A stretch of DNA of 64,000 nucleotides from Streptomyces sp. MA5143a (GTDB lineage Bacteria > Actinomycetota > Actinomycetes > Streptomycetales > Streptomycetaceae): NCBI RefSeq assembly GCF_900290235.1, contig NZ_OLMK01000026.1, forward strand, positions 305,500 to 369,499, given 5' to 3'. Position 1 is the stretch's first letter; the number at the start of each line of letters is the position of its first letter. Below are positions 46,830 through 56,881 of this stretch, in pieces. The position numbers were made by a program, and so were the translations under genes. Under the pieces are notes generated by a model that saw only the letters and a list, made by a program, of their open reading frames with translations, was not told where the DNA came from and ran no database searches.

Positions 46830-47924
46830 TCAGCGTCCGCGGGCGGCCGCCGCCTCCTGCATCCGCTGCTCGGCGATCCGGTCGGCCGCGGCGGCCGGCG
46901 GAATCCCATCCGTCTTCGCACGTGCGAATATGGCCAGCGTGGTGTCGAAGATCTTCGACGCCTTCGCCTTGCACCGCTCGAAGTCGAACCCGTGGAGTTC
47001 GTCGGCGACCTGGATGACGCCGCCGGCGTTCACCACGTAGTCCGGCGCGTAGAGGATCCCGCGGTCCGCGACGTCCTTCTCGACGCCGGGGTGGGCGAGC
47101 TGGTTGTTGGCCGCGCCGCACACCACCTTGGCGGTGAGCACGGGCACGGAGTGGTCGTTCAGCGCCCCGCCGAGCGCGCACGGGGCGTAGATGTCGAGCC
47201 CCTCCACGCGGATCAGCGCCTCGGTGTCGGCGACGGCGGTGACGCCCTCGGGGTGGCGGTCGAGGATCCGGCGCACGGCGTCCTCGCGCACGTCCGTGAC
47301 GACGACCTCGGCGCCCTCGGCCAGCAGGTGCTCGACGAGGTGGTGGCCGACCTTGCCGACGCCGGCGACGCCGACCTTGCGGTCGCGCAGCGTGGGATCG
47401 CCCCACAGGTGCTGGGCGGAGGCCCGCATGCCCTGATAGACCCCGAAGGCGGTGAGGACGGAGGAGTCTCCGGCGCCGCCGTTCTCGGGGGAGCGGCCCG
47501 TGGTCCAGCGGCACTCGCGGGCCACGACGTCCATGTCGGCGACATAGGTGCCGACGTCGCACGCGGTGACGTACCGGCCGCCGAGCGAGGCCACGAACCG
47601 TCCGTAGGCGAGCAGCAGCTCCTCGCTCTTGATCCGGTCGGGGTCGCCGATGATCACGGCCTTGCCGCCGCCGTGGTCGAGCCCGGCCATGGCGTTCTTG
47701 TAGGACATCCCGCGCGCGAGGTTCAGGGCGTCGGCGACGGCCTCGGCCTCGGTGGCGTACGGGTAGAAGCGGGTGCCGCCGAGGGCGGGGCCCAGCGCGG
47801 TGGAGTGGAGGGCGATGACGGCCTTGAGGCCGCTGGCCCGGTCCTGGCAGAGCACGACTTGCTCGTGACCGCCCTGGTCCGAGTGGAACAGGGTGTGCAG
47901 GACGCCGTCAGATACGTCGGTCAC
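46830..47924 (-). CDS. vdh: Valine dehydrogenase
   Basis: A 364-residue Glu/Leu/Phe/Val dehydrogenase that closely follows the Streptomyces valine dehydrogenase pattern ([35 protein letters not shown]). The catalytic Lys lies in [16 protein letters not shown]; the NAD-binding motif is [17 protein letters not shown]. It deaminates branched-chain amino acids, feeding acyl-CoA precursors for fatty acids and polyketides. The divergent gene on the right starts 223 bases away; no operon partner. Confidence 0.93.
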   Translation of the reverse strand: MTDVSDGVLHTLFHSDQGGHEQVVLCQDRASGLKAVIALHSTALGPALGGTRFYPYATEAEAVADALNLARGMSYKNAMAGLDHGGGKAVIIGDPDRIKSEELLLAYGRFVASLGGRYVTACDVGTYVADMDVVARECRWTTGRSPENGGAGDSSVLTAFGVYQGMRASAQHLWGDPTLRDRKVGVAGVGKVGHHLVEHLLAEGAEVVVTDVREDAVRRILDRHPEGVTAVADTEALIRVEGLDIYAPCALGGALNDHSVPVLTAKVVCGAANNQLAHPGVEKDVADRGILYAPDYVVNAGGVIQVADELHGFDFERCKAKASKIFDTTLAIFARAKTDGIPPAAAADRIAEQRMQEAAAARGR

Positions 47925-48147
47925 TGTGGTGACTCCTGGGTAAGAAGCGGCGGTTGGTTCCAGCTCCCCGTACGGGTGGCGGGGGCTGTGAGCATGAGGT
48001 TAGAGCCTCACGGCCGCTCTGGAGCGGCGGAGCTTCAGGATCACCCACTCCTGGAGTACGGCCGTGGTGTGATCCGCACAGTTTTCCGGCCCGCCGATGG
48101 GCGGGTCCCGCAGGTTTCCCCGGTGGTCGGCGGGGGAGGGAGCAGGC

Positions 48148-48990
48148 GTGCCCAAGGTGTCCTCGGTGATCGTCCCGTACGCGTCCTACCTCCGCGTGTA
48201 CGAGCCGCTGGCCGCCTTCCCGGAGCCGGAGCGCACCCACTGGACCCGGTACGCCCGTCGCGCCGAGCGCCCCTCCTACCAGGACGAGCTGCGGCGGTCG
48301 CTGGCCGATCTGCTGCCCACGCCGCCGATCCCGGTGCCGGTGCACGAGAGCGGTGACGCCTTCGTGCTGGAGGTGGACGGCGTGGTCTGTGTCTGCCCCT
48401 GGCGGACCCGGCTGCGCGGCTGGCAGGCGCTGGGTGATCTCGCCGAGGAGTTTCCCGCGCCGCTGCTGGACGCGGTGCTGCCGCCGCTGGTGCGCCGGCA
48501 GGCCGGCCAGGACTACGAGCGCTGGATGACCCGCAACCCCGACGCCCGTCCGTGGATCCGCACCTCGACCTGGCACGTGCCGCTGAACTGGTTCGTCCTC
48601 GTCTCCGACGAGGAGCGCACCTATGAGAAGGGTTCGGCCGAGAACTCACCCGTGCTTCGCTATCGCACGCCCATGGTGCAGGCCCGGCGACGGGTGGCGC
48701 GGGGGCTCAGGGCCCTGCGGGAGGCCCTCGACGAGGGGCCGCTGATCGACGGGCTGGTCGACGTGGGCCGCTGGCTGGAGGAGTTCCACCCGCGCTCGCT
48801 CGTGGAGCTGGACTACGGCGGTCTCGTGCACGTCCTGCCGGCGGAGGAGCTGGACGGCGACCACTCCGCGGCGGATGTCGCCGAGGGCATCGAGGCCCTG
48901 CGCATCGGGGACGGCCTGGCCGCCGGTGAGGCGTACGGGCGGCTGGTCGAGCGTTGGCGGGCGGTACGGGACCGGCGCTCCGCGAACTGA
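48148..48990 (+). CDS. Conserved actinobacterial hypothetical protein
   Basis: A 280-residue soluble protein beginning (M)PKVSSVIVPYASYLRVYEPL, with RTSTWHVPLNWFVLVSDEER and a C-terminal helical part (RRVARGLRALREALDEGPLI). It is conserved next to bldC as I recall from S. coelicolor. GTG 48148 has GGGAGGGAG upstream. No catalytic motif was recognised. Confidence 0.75.
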   Translation: MPKVSSVIVPYASYLRVYEPLAAFPEPERTHWTRYARRAERPSYQDELRRSLADLLPTPPIPVPVHESGDAFVLEVDGVVCVCPWRTRLRGWQALGDLAEEFPAPLLDAVLPPLVRRQAGQDYERWMTRNPDARPWIRTSTWHVPLNWFVLVSDEERTYEKGSAENSPVLRYRTPMVQARRRVARGLRALREALDEGPLIDGLVDVGRWLEEFHPRSLVELDYGGLVHVLPAEELDGDHSAADVAEGIEALRIGDGLAAGEAYGRLVERWRAVRDRRSAN

Positions 48991-49622
48991 ACGGCCGGTC
49001 GGTGAGCCGGACCGGACGGAACCGGTTGAACCAGCTCAACGCCCCACCCGGACTTGTGACTTGTGGGGCGGATGGGAAAAGGCTTTCCATGGAGGCCGAA
49101 GCATGGTGAACTGTCCACCCTTGGCCCAGGCTTGACGCACCGAAGTTCCACTCGGGCGTCATCATGGGACGTAGGTCCCCGATCCGGGCTTTTGTGTCAA
49201 GCAGTCGTCAAGCGTGACGGATTGCACTTACGCGGGCCTTGCCTCTTACGCACCTCCTCATGCCAAAATAGGACAAGGAGTCCGGGGGAGGCTCCCTCTG
49301 CCCGCCTTTGGGTGGAATCTCAGCATTGCACGCTATTGGGGGGTCTCGTGACTCCTGCACGCCACTGTGACTGATCGTCACAGTGGCGTGACTGTCCGCT
49401 ATGGCATGGTCCATCGGCATCCGTCGCTGATGAACACCTGGGAGGGCAATTCCATCGGTTTGGCCGACGCGGCTGGACAGATGGTGTAGTTGTAGTGCCG
49501 AGGACAAGCCGTTCGTCCTATAACCGACTCGACTCGCGTCCGCCATTTCGGGCAACGCGGGTCAAGGTGCAGAATTTAGAGGAAAGAACCGAGAAGGTTC
49601 GGTTCTCCCGAGGAGGCCGCTC
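48991..49622. other. Long bldC upstream region with a strong hairpin
   Basis: 632 bases without a convincing gene. It contains a perfect 13-14-bp hairpin, arms 49358-49370 (CACGCCACTGTGA) and 49378-49390, without a U tract. A candidate -10, TATAAC, is at 49519-49524, and GAGGAGG at about 49611-49617 is the bldC ribosome binding site. The length and the hairpin suggest a regulated leader for bldC or the terminator of the gene at 48148. Confidence 0.6.
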
Positions 49623-49829
49623 ATGACCGCTCGCACCCCTGATGCCGAGCCGCTGCTGACCCCGGCTGAGGTCGCCACCATGTTCCGCGTCGACCCCAAG
49701 ACGGTCACGCGGTGGGCGAAGGCCGGCAAGCTCACGTCCATCCGTACGCTCGGCGGACACCGCCGTTACCGCGAGGCTGAGGTCCGCGCACTGCTCGCGG
49801 GTATTCCGCAGCAGCGCAGCGAGGCCTGA
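49623..49829 (+). CDS. bldC: Developmental regulator BldC
   Basis: A 68-residue MerR-like winged-helix protein: LLTPAEVATMFRVDPKTVTR, WAKAGKLTSIRTLGGHRRYR. It controls the timing of vegetative growth against sporulation, binding cooperatively to direct repeats. The sequence appears full length. GAGGAGG lies 5 bases before the ATG. The terminator at 50022 lies about 190 bases downstream. Confidence 0.97.
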   Translation: MTARTPDAEPLLTPAEVATMFRVDPKTVTRWAKAGKLTSIRTLGGHRRYREAEVRALLAGIPQQRSEA

Positions 49830-50429
49830 AGCACCGCAGAACAGGGCATTTCGGCTGGTCCCCCAATCAGTCGAGCCGCCTGAAAGCGCAGCTCAACCGC
49901 TCACACAGCGCCAAGCGACGCGGGTTCTGCCCCAACAGGTCCCACGCCCGAGCCATACAGAGCTTTCCAGAGCTTCCATCTGTTCTGGGTTTCGCCAGGC
50001 AAGCAACAAGGGTGCGTCGTCAGATCGCGCTGGACTCCGCCGGGTCCAGCGCGATCTTTTTTGTGCGCTTGGGTGGACGACCGGGCCTCCGGGTCCGGTC
50101 TTCCGCGTGTCCGGCGCGACTCTTTCGCGTGTCCGGCGCGCCGACTTGTGCGTGGCTCTGGCCGTCTGTGCGCGGGACTGTCGGACTCTGGGGAGGGCTG
50201 TCGGATCTCCTGTGGGGGGCCTCGGGAGACTGGTGCAATTGCACATATTAAATTGACCAGTTGTAGGAGAGCTGTAAGAACCCACGTTCCGGAAACTTAT
50301 GCGGTGACACCCGTCACATGCCGAGTGTCTTGTTACTCATGAGTCACGTGCGGTAAAGGGGGCGGGAGTTGAGGCGGGCGCGTAGTCGTGCCGGGTGTGT
50401 TCCCCGCCCGTCGGCGCTCGCGCCATCGT
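49830..50429. other. bldC downstream region, no gene
   Basis: About 600 bases between bldC and the DUF6274 stop. It holds the strong terminator at 50022-50062 and repeated TCCGGCGCG motifs at 50100-50150. The part around 50225-50345 is AT-richer (GCACATATTAAATTGACCAG), but no gene or RNA was recognised. Confidence 0.5.
50022..50062 (+). terminator. Strong intrinsic terminator downstream of bldC
   Basis: Arms AGATCGCGCTGGAC (50022-50035) and GTCCAGCGCGATCT (50044-50057), followed by TTTTT. It is the most canonical terminator in the window. Confidence 0.93.
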
Positions 50430-50651
50430 TCATGCCTTGGAGGGGCTCTCGTCCTCCGTGGGGCCCTCGGAGCGGTCCTCGTCGACTGTGGGGGTGTCCG
50501 TCGTCAGGATGCGCGTCGTCACGGTGTCCGGCGCCAGGCGCAGCAGCCGGTGGCAGATCGGGCAGTGCCGGGTGAAGTGGCGGTAGGAGGAGGCGGCCGA
50601 CAGGTGGGCGCGGAGCAGAGCGCGGGTCTCGTGCCGAGCGGACGCCGCCAT
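50430..50651 (-). CDS. DUF6274 family small protein
   Basis: A 73-residue protein starting MAASARHETRALLRAHLSAA, with a CPIC zinc-like motif in HCPICHRLLRLA and an acidic tail. I recognise it as a small conserved Streptomyces protein near bldC. ATG 50651 has GGAGG 6 bases upstream; longer readings run through noncoding sequence. Confidence 0.75.
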   Translation of the reverse strand: MAASARHETRALLRAHLSAASSYRHFTRHCPICHRLLRLAPDTVTTRILTTDTPTVDEDRSEGPTEDESPSKA

Positions 50652-50795
50652 ACGCCACCTCCGGGGTCTTGGGGCCCTGTTTCCGAAGTACCGATGGAAT
50701 GTGACTCCGTCAAGCCCCGTCGCGTCCGCGTGGGGGCGGGGTGCCTGGTGGGGTGGGGGTGCGCGGTTCGTTGGCGGCACGCAGGCCCAAGCCTT

Positions 50796-50852
50796 CAGGG
50801 GCGCGGGGAACTGCGCGAGAAACCACCACGCACCCGCAGCCGCCAACGCACC
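50796..50852. repeat. Dispersed repeat, copy 2
   Basis: CAGGGGCGCGGGGAACTGCG, then an AACCACCACGCACCCGCAGC core, ending CCAACGCACCCC; same orientation as the copy at 46098-46155, with few differences. Confidence 0.75.
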
Positions 50853-50889
50853 CCCGGCCGCTCCCCCTGTCGCGACCGGTGCAGCAAAA

Positions 50890-50918
50890 AGACCCGCATC
50901 CTCGACGGATGCGGGTCT
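50890..50918 (-). terminator. Terminator of the lone tRNA-Asp
   Basis: Arms 50890-50901 and 50907-50918 (AGACCCGCATCC and its complement); on the minus strand the stem is followed by TTTTTGC. Confidence 0.88.
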
Positions 50919-50930
50919 CTCTGAATCGTG

Positions 50931-51005
50931 CGGTCCTGACGGGATTTGAACCCGCGGCCTCCACCTTGACAGGGTGGCGAGCACTCCAAACTGCTCCACA
51001 GGACC
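50931..51005 (-). tRNA. tRNA-Asp (GTC), lone copy
   Basis: 75 bases: acceptor GGTCCTG/CAGGACC, anticodon loop CTGTCAA (GTC), T-loop TTCAAAT. The body is the same as the copy at 57022-57096. Confidence 0.95.
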
Positions 51006-51114
51006 AGGTTTCGCAGTCAGCGTGTGTGCGCTGGCCTGCGAGAAGAGACTGTACAGGAGGGTGAGCCCCCTGGTCGAACTCACCCAACGTGCAGTGCTCG
51101 TCACAGTGTGACGG

Positions 51115-54100
51115 CTACGGCACCGCCGCGTCGATCGCTTTCACGATGCGCTTGTCGGAGACCGGATACGCCGTCCCCAGGGCGTGCGCGAAGTAGCTGA
51201 CGCGGAGTTCCTCGATCATCCAGCGGATGTCCAGGACCGACGATGGTACGGGCCGCCCCTGGGGGAGTTGTTCCAGCAGCCAGGCGTACTCGTCCCGCAT
51301 CTCGTGGACCTTCTCCATGCGGGAGGTGTCCCGCTGGACGCTCGTCGGCATCTGCTGGAGCCGCCGGTCCGCGGCCACCAGATAGCGCATCAGATCCGGG
51401 AGCCGGCGCAGCCCCGTCTCCGTGACGAAGCCCGGCTTCACAAGGGCGTCCAGCTGCCCGCGTACGTCGGCGAGGTTGGGCAGGAGGGCGGGGCTCCTCG
51501 TGGCCTTCAGGCGGCGCTCACAGGCCTGCCAGGCGGCGAGGACCTGCTGGACCTGGCCGACCGTGCGGACGGTGGTGTCGACGATCTCCGCGCGGACCTT
51601 GTCGTAGAGCTTGCGGTACGACTCCTCGTCCCAGGCCGGTCCGCCGAAGTCGGCGATGAGTCTGTCGGCGGCGGCCGTCGCGCAGTCGTCGAACAGTCCT
51701 TGGATCGAACCGTGCGGGTTCGCCGAGAGGGCGAGCTTCTGCGCGTTGGTCAGCTTTTCGCTCGCGAACTTCGCAGGGTTGACCGGAATGTTTCGCAGGA
51801 TGAGCCTTCGGGTGCCCTTCCACATCGCTTCCGACTGCTCCGCCTCGGTGTCGAAGAGGCGTACGGAGACGGTGTCGCCGTCGTCCACGAGGGCCGGGTA
51901 GGCCTTCACGGGGTGGCCGGCGCGCCGGGTCTCGAAGACGCGGGTGAGGGAGCCGATCGTCCAGTCCGTCAGGCCCGTGCGTTCCAGGGACTCGCCGCCC
52001 TGGCGTTCGGCGGTCGCCGCGGCGGCCTGGGAGAGCGCCTTGCGGGCCTTCGGCTTCAGTTGGAGCCGAAGGGATTCCAGGTCCTTGTCCTCGGCCAGCT
52101 TCCGGCGCCGCTCGTCGACGATACGGAAGGTGATCTTCAGATGGTTGGGGACGCGGGACCAGTCGAAGTCCTCGGCGGCGACGGGCACGCCCACCATGCG
52201 CTTGAGTTCGCGGGCGAGCGTGACGGTCAGCGGTTCCTGGAGGGGCACCGCCTGGTCGAGGAAGCGCTTGGCGAAGTTGGGGGCCGGGACGTAGTTGCGG
52301 CGGATCGGCTTGGGCAGGGAGCGGATCAGTTCCGTCACCACGTCCTCGCGCAGGCCCGGGATCTGCCAGTCGAAGCCCTCGTCGGTGACCTGGTTGAGGA
52401 CCTGGAGGGGGATGTGGACGGTGACGCCGTCCGCGTCCGCGCCCGGCTCGAACTGGTACGTGACGCGGAACTTCAGCTGCCCCTGGCGCCAGGAGTCGGG
52501 GTAGTCCGCCTTGGTGACCGCCTCCGCCGACTCCCGGATGAGCATCTCGCGCTCGAAGTCCAGGAAGTCGGGCTGCTCGTGCCGCTTGCGCTTCCACCAC
52601 GAGTCGAAGTGGGCGCCCGACACCACGTGTTCGGGGACCCGCTGGTAGTAGAAGTCGAAGAGGGTGTCGTCGTCGACCACGATGTCCCGGCGCCGGGCGC
52701 GATGCTCCAGCTCCTCGACCTCGCTGAGGAGCTTGCGGTTGTCGGCGAAGAACTTGTGGTGCGTACGCCAGTCGCCCTCGACGAGCGCGTTGCGGATGAA
52801 GAGCTCGCGGCTCGCCTCGGGGTCGATGCGGCCGTAGTTCACCTTCCGCTGGGCGACGATCGGGACGCCGTACAGCGTGACCTTCTCGTACGCCATCACG
52901 GCCGCCTGGTCCTTCTCCCAGTGCGGTTCGCTGTACGTGCGCTTCAGCAGGTGCTCGGCGAGCGGCTCGACCCACTCGGGCTCGATCTTCGCGTTGACGC
53001 GGGCCCAGAGGCGGGAGGTCTCCACCAGCTCGGCGGACATCACGAAGCGCGGGGGCTTCTTGAAGAGGGCCGAGCCGGGGAAGATCGCGAACTTGGCGCT
53101 GCGGGCGCCCAGGTACTCGTTCTTCGCGCCGTCCTTGATGTCCTTCATGCCGATGTGGGACAGCAGGCCGGCCAGGAGCGAGACGTGCACCTGCTGCTCG
53201 GGGGCGTCCTCCTCGTTGAGGTGGATGCCCATCTGCTTGGCGACCGTGCGGAGCTGGCTGTAGATGTCCTGCCACTCGCGGATGCGCAGGAAGTTGAGGT
53301 ACTCCTGCTTGCACATCCGGCGGAAGGACGACGAGCCGCGTTCCTTCTGCTGCTCGCGGACGTAGCGCCACAGGTTGAGGAAGGCGAGGAAGTCGGAGGA
53401 CTCGTCCTTGAAGCGGGCGTGCTGCTGGTCGGCCTGGGTCTGCTTGTCGGCGGGGCGTTCGCGCGGGTCCTGGATGGACAGCGCGGCGGCGATGACCATG
53501 ACCTCGCGGGCGCAGCCGTTCTTGTCGGCCTCGACGACCATCCGGGCCAGGCGCGGGTCGACGGGCAGCTGGGAGAGCTTGCGGCCCATCGTGGTCAGCC
53601 GCTTGCGGACGTCCTTCTGCGTGGGGTCGAGCGCGCCGAGCTCCTGGAGGAGCTGGACGCCGTCGCGGATGTTGCGGTGGTCCGGCGGGTCGATGAAGGG
53701 GAACTTCTCGATGTCGCCGAGGCCGGCCGCGGTCATCTGCAGGATGACGGAGGCGAGGTTCGTCCGCAGGATCTCGGCGTCCGTGAACTCCGGGCGCGCG
53801 TCGAAGTCGTCCTCGGTGTACAGGCGGATGCAGATGCCGTCGGACGTACGGCCGCAGCGGCCCTTGCGCTGGTTGGCGCTGGCCTGGGAGATCGGCTCGA
53901 TCGGCAGCCGCTGCACCTTGGTGCGGTGGCTGTAGCGGCTGATGCGGGCGAAGCCCGGGTCGATGACGTACTTGATGCCGGGGACGGTCAGCGACGTCTC
54001 GGCGACGTTGGTGGCGAGCACGATCCGGCGGCCGGTGTGCGGCTGGAAGACGCGGTGCTGCTCGGCGTGCGAGAGCCGCGCGTAGAGGGGGAGGACCTCG

Positions 54101-55083
54101 GTGCCCTGCCCATGAGCGCCTCCGGCGCGGGGGTAGTTCTTCTTGATCAGCGCGTCGGCGGTGTCACGGATCTCGCGCTCACCGGAGAGGAAGACGAGGA
54201 TGTCGCCCTTGCCCTCGCCCTGGAGCTCCTCGACGGCGTCGCAGATGGCGGTGATCTGGTCCCGGTCGGCGTCGTCGGAGTCCTCTTCGAGGAGGGGGCG
54301 GTAGCGCACCTCGACCGGGTACGTACGGCCGCTGACCTCGACGATCGGGGCGTCGCCGAAGTGGCGGGAGAACCGCTCGGGGTCGATGGTCGCGGAGGTG
54401 ATGACGACCTTGAGGTCCGGGCGCTTCGGGAGCAGCTGGGCGAGGTAGCCCAGCAGGAAGTCGATGTTGAGGGACCGCTCGTGGGCCTCGTCGATGATGA
54501 TCGTGTCGTAGGCGCGCAGCTCGCGGTCCGTCTGGATCTCGGCGAGCAGGATGCCGTCCGTCATCAGCTTGACGAAGGTCGCGTCCTGGTTGACCTGGTC
54601 GGTGAAGCGGACCTTCCAGCCGACGGCCTCGCCGAGGGGGGTGTTCAGCTCCTCCGCCACCCGCTCGGCGACGGTGCGGGCGGCGATCCGGCGGGGCTGG
54701 GTGTGCCCGATCATGCCGCGGACGCCGCGCCCCAGTTCCATACAGATCTTCGGGATCTGGGTCGTCTTGCCGGAGCCGGTCTCACCGGCCACGATGACCA
54801 CCTGGTGGTCGCGGATGGCGGCCGCGATCTCGTCCTTCTTCTGGCTGACGGGCAGCTGTTCGGGGTACGAGACGGCCGGCACGCGGGCGGCGCGCTCGGC
54901 CATACGGGCCTCGCCCTTGGCGACCTCGGCCTCGATCTCGGCGAGGACGGCGGCCCGGGCCTCGGGCTTACGGATCTTGCGCGCGCCTTCGAGCCTGCGC
55001 CCGAGCCGGTGCGCGTCGCGCAGGGACAGCTCGGCCAGGCGGGGGGCGAGGGCGCCGAGGGCGGGGGCAGGTGGCGTAGACAT
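51115..55083 (-). CDS. hrpA: ATP-dependent RNA helicase HrpA
   Basis: A 1322-residue DEAH-box RNA helicase, full length for HrpA. Walker A GETGSGKTTQIPK, DEAH box IIDEAHERSLN, SAT motif VITSATIDPERF, motif VI QRKGRCGRTSDG, then HA2, OB and the long C-terminal DUF3418 region. Bacterial HrpA rescues stalled or collided ribosomes. The ATG at 55083 is preceded by weak Shine-Dalgarno sequence (GAGGTGAG). The large open reading on the other strand is a shadow. Confidence 0.95.
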   Translation of the reverse strand: MSTPPAPALGALAPRLAELSLRDAHRLGRRLEGARKIRKPEARAAVLAEIEAEVAKGEARMAERAARVPAVSYPEQLPVSQKKDEIAAAIRDHQVVIVAGETGSGKTTQIPKICMELGRGVRGMIGHTQPRRIAARTVAERVAEELNTPLGEAVGWKVRFTDQVNQDATFVKLMTDGILLAEIQTDRELRAYDTIIIDEAHERSLNIDFLLGYLAQLLPKRPDLKVVITSATIDPERFSRHFGDAPIVEVSGRTYPVEVRYRPLLEEDSDDADRDQITAICDAVEELQGEGKGDILVFLSGEREIRDTADALIKKNYPRAGGAHGQGTEVLPLYARLSHAEQHRVFQPHTGRRIVLATNVAETSLTVPGIKYVIDPGFARISRYSHRTKVQRLPIEPISQASANQRKGRCGRTSDGICIRLYTEDDFDARPEFTDAEILRTNLASVILQMTAAGLGDIEKFPFIDPPDHRNIRDGVQLLQELGALDPTQKDVRKRLTTMGRKLSQLPVDPRLARMVVEADKNGCAREVMVIAAALSIQDPRERPADKQTQADQQHARFKDESSDFLAFLNLWRYVREQQKERGSSSFRRMCKQEYLNFLRIREWQDIYSQLRTVAKQMGIHLNEEDAPEQQVHVSLLAGLLSHIGMKDIKDGAKNEYLGARSAKFAIFPGSALFKKPPRFVMSAELVETSRLWARVNAKIEPEWVEPLAEHLLKRTYSEPHWEKDQAAVMAYEKVTLYGVPIVAQRKVNYGRIDPEASRELFIRNALVEGDWRTHHKFFADNRKLLSEVEELEHRARRRDIVVDDDTLFDFYYQRVPEHVVSGAHFDSWWKRKRHEQPDFLDFEREMLIRESAEAVTKADYPDSWRQGQLKFRVTYQFEPGADADGVTVHIPLQVLNQVTDEGFDWQIPGLREDVVTELIRSLPKPIRRNYVPAPNFAKRFLDQAVPLQEPLTVTLARELKRMVGVPVAAEDFDWSRVPNHLKITFRIVDERRRKLAEDKDLESLRLQLKPKARKALSQAAAATAERQGGESLERTGLTDWTIGSLTRVFETRRAGHPVKAYPALVDDGDTVSVRLFDTEAEQSEAMWKGTRRLILRNIPVNPAKFASEKLTNAQKLALSANPHGSIQGLFDDCATAAADRLIADFGGPAWDEESYRKLYDKVRAEIVDTTVRTVGQVQQVLAAWQACERRLKATRSPALLPNLADVRGQLDALVKPGFVTETGLRRLPDLMRYLVAADRRLQQMPTSVQRDTSRMEKVHEMRDEYAWLLEQLPQGRPVPSSVLDIRWMIEELRVSYFAHALGTAYPVSDKRIVKAIDAAVP

Positions 55084-55112
55084 ACGCCGTCCAGGATCTC
55101 ACCTCGACGAAA

Positions 55113-55144
55113 CGAGGGGCGAACGCTTTTGCGTTCGCCCCTCG
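55113..55144 (-). terminator. Hairpin between hrpA and the secreted-protein gene
   Basis: Perfect 14-bp arms 55113-55126 (CGAGGGGCGAACGC) and 55131-55144 with a TTTT loop. It follows the stop of the gene at 55196. Confidence 0.9.
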
Positions 55145-55195
55145 CTGTGCGCCTGTGATGCGCGTTACCGCCGGCCGCCGCGTGGGCCGCGGGTG

Positions 55196-56830
55196 TCACC
55201 GCACGTCGACGTAGTCCTCTTTCCCGCTGCCGACGAAGTGCTTGCCGTCGGGGTACAGGAAGACCGGCACCCAGGTGCCGTCCTGCTGGGCCGTGAAGCC
55301 CTTGCTGAAGGAGCCGTTGGACTTCGAGGTGACGGTCGTCATCAGGTACCAGGTCTTCTTGCCCTTGGGCCGGAAGAGAATCTGGACCTTCTTGGACCCG
55401 TACGCCTTCCAGGTCGAGGTGCCCGCCTTGCGCTCCTGGAGCACGCCCTTGACGGTGAGGGTCCGGCCCTTGCGGACCGGCTCGGGCGTGGCGTCGGCGC
55501 TCTTGATCCGGGTGAGGGCCCGGTTCTTGCGCAGGACGCTGCTGGTGGTGCCCTTGACGTCGGTCGTGGTGGAGCCCGCGTACTTCAGCCGCCAGTAGCC
55601 GTCGGTGTAGCCCGGGAGGGTGGTGTGGAACTGGGAGTCGAAGCTCGTCTTGACGGTTTTCTCGGTGGTCCAGCCGGTCTTGCCGTCGGGCGAGTACTGG
55701 ACGGCCACACCGACTCGCTCGCCGTGGTCGTCCCCGGTGACCCCGAGGATGCCGGAGACGCTGAGCTCGGCGTACTCGTCCAGCGAGGCCGTGAACTCGC
55801 GGAACCTGGTCGTCGCCGTGACCGACACCTTGACATCGGCGGTCGCGGTGCGCTGGATCCACTGGTTCTTCGGGTACGGCGGGAAGGCCACCTCGTAGAC
55901 GGTCTTCTGATAGGGGCTGGCGGCGAAGCTGAAGCGGCCGTCGGTGCCGGTGGTCGCCTCGATGGGGTTCGAGATGCTGCTGCCCTTGTGGTCCATCTCC
56001 AGCGGGATGCCGGACAGCGGCTTCCATGCCTCGCCGCTCTGGTACTCCAGCGTGCCGGTGACGGTGATCTTGTCGCCGGCGGTGGGGTGGAAGCTCGACT
56101 TGTCGAGGACGAGTCGGGTGGGCGCGGCCTTCGGGTCGATGCTCACCCAGGGGACGGTGGCGTAGCCCAGGTCGCCCTGGTAGGTGGCCCAGGACCAGCC
56201 GCCCTCCTCCACCTGCCGGGAGACGGAGAAGTGGCCCTTCTCGTCCGCGGTGGTGGTCGTCTCGATCTGCTGGCCGATCCTCAGGTCCACGGAGGCGTTG
56301 GGCAGCGGTTCGGTGGCGCGGGTGCTCGGGTCGCGGACGACCATGTCACCGCTGACCGTGACCGTCTTGTCCTCGATGGTCGGCTGGGTGGGTGTGACGG
56401 CGAAGTCCTGGATGACGGGCTGCTTGCGGTACCGCAGCGTCCCGGCGTCCTTGCGGACGGTGGTCTCACCGCCGCTGGTCGTGGCCTCGACATCGATCGT
56501 GTAGTCGCCGAGGGTGTCCAGGTGGACTGGCGGGGAGGACCAGACGCCTTCCCAGCCGCTCACCCAGTAGGTCTGCTTGAACTCGGTGACGGTGGCCACC
56601 GGGGTCTCCGACTGGTCGCTGCCGACCGGGCGGAGCGTCGCGGTGATCTTCTCGACGTCCTCGCCGAGGGCGCTGCCATGGTTGAGCCGTACGTCGATGA
56701 CCGACCAGTCGGCCGAGTCGCTCGTCGCTTCCTTGACCGTCGGTGCGGCGGCGTGCGCCGTGCCGGGTATCGCGAACGTGGAGAACAGAACGGCACCGGC
56801 CGTCACGATCCCCCTGGTGATGCCTCTCAA
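55196..56830 (-). CDS. Secreted protein with repeated beta-sandwich domains
   Basis: A 544-residue exported protein. The signal segment (RGITRGIVTAGAVLFSTFAI to TAHA) is followed by several immunoglobulin-like repeats (TVTVSGDMVVRDPSTRATEP, VSGILGVTGDDHGER, LTVKGVLQERKAGTSTWKAY). These resemble the calcium-free adhesion or carbohydrate-related folds of streptomycete surface proteins; no catalytic motif was seen. The start is uncertain: TTG 56830 begins just before the signal peptide, while GTG 56899 would lie in the tRNA terminator stem. GGGGGG before the TTG is a poor site. Confidence 0.7.
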   Translation of the reverse strand: MRGITRGIVTAGAVLFSTFAIPGTAHAAAPTVKEATSDSADWSVIDVRLNHGSALGEDVEKITATLRPVGSDQSETPVATVTEFKQTYWVSGWEGVWSSPPVHLDTLGDYTIDVEATTSGGETTVRKDAGTLRYRKQPVIQDFAVTPTQPTIEDKTVTVSGDMVVRDPSTRATEPLPNASVDLRIGQQIETTTTADEKGHFSVSRQVEEGGWSWATYQGDLGYATVPWVSIDPKAAPTRLVLDKSSFHPTAGDKITVTGTLEYQSGEAWKPLSGIPLEMDHKGSSISNPIEATTGTDGRFSFAASPYQKTVYEVAFPPYPKNQWIQRTATADVKVSVTATTRFREFTASLDEYAELSVSGILGVTGDDHGERVGVAVQYSPDGKTGWTTEKTVKTSFDSQFHTTLPGYTDGYWRLKYAGSTTTDVKGTTSSVLRKNRALTRIKSADATPEPVRKGRTLTVKGVLQERKAGTSTWKAYGSKKVQILFRPKGKKTWYLMTTVTSKSNGSFSKGFTAQQDGTWVPVFLYPDGKHFVGSGKEDYVDVR

Positions 56831-56881
56831 GAACCCCCCATGGTTCTCGGTGCGAGCGATGGTGGCTCGCTGTGAGCGACG

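Noticed and set aside
51184..55158. 1324-codon forward reading over hrpA
   Set aside because: Antisense shadow caused by G+C-biased third positions; hrpA on the other strand has every helicase motif.
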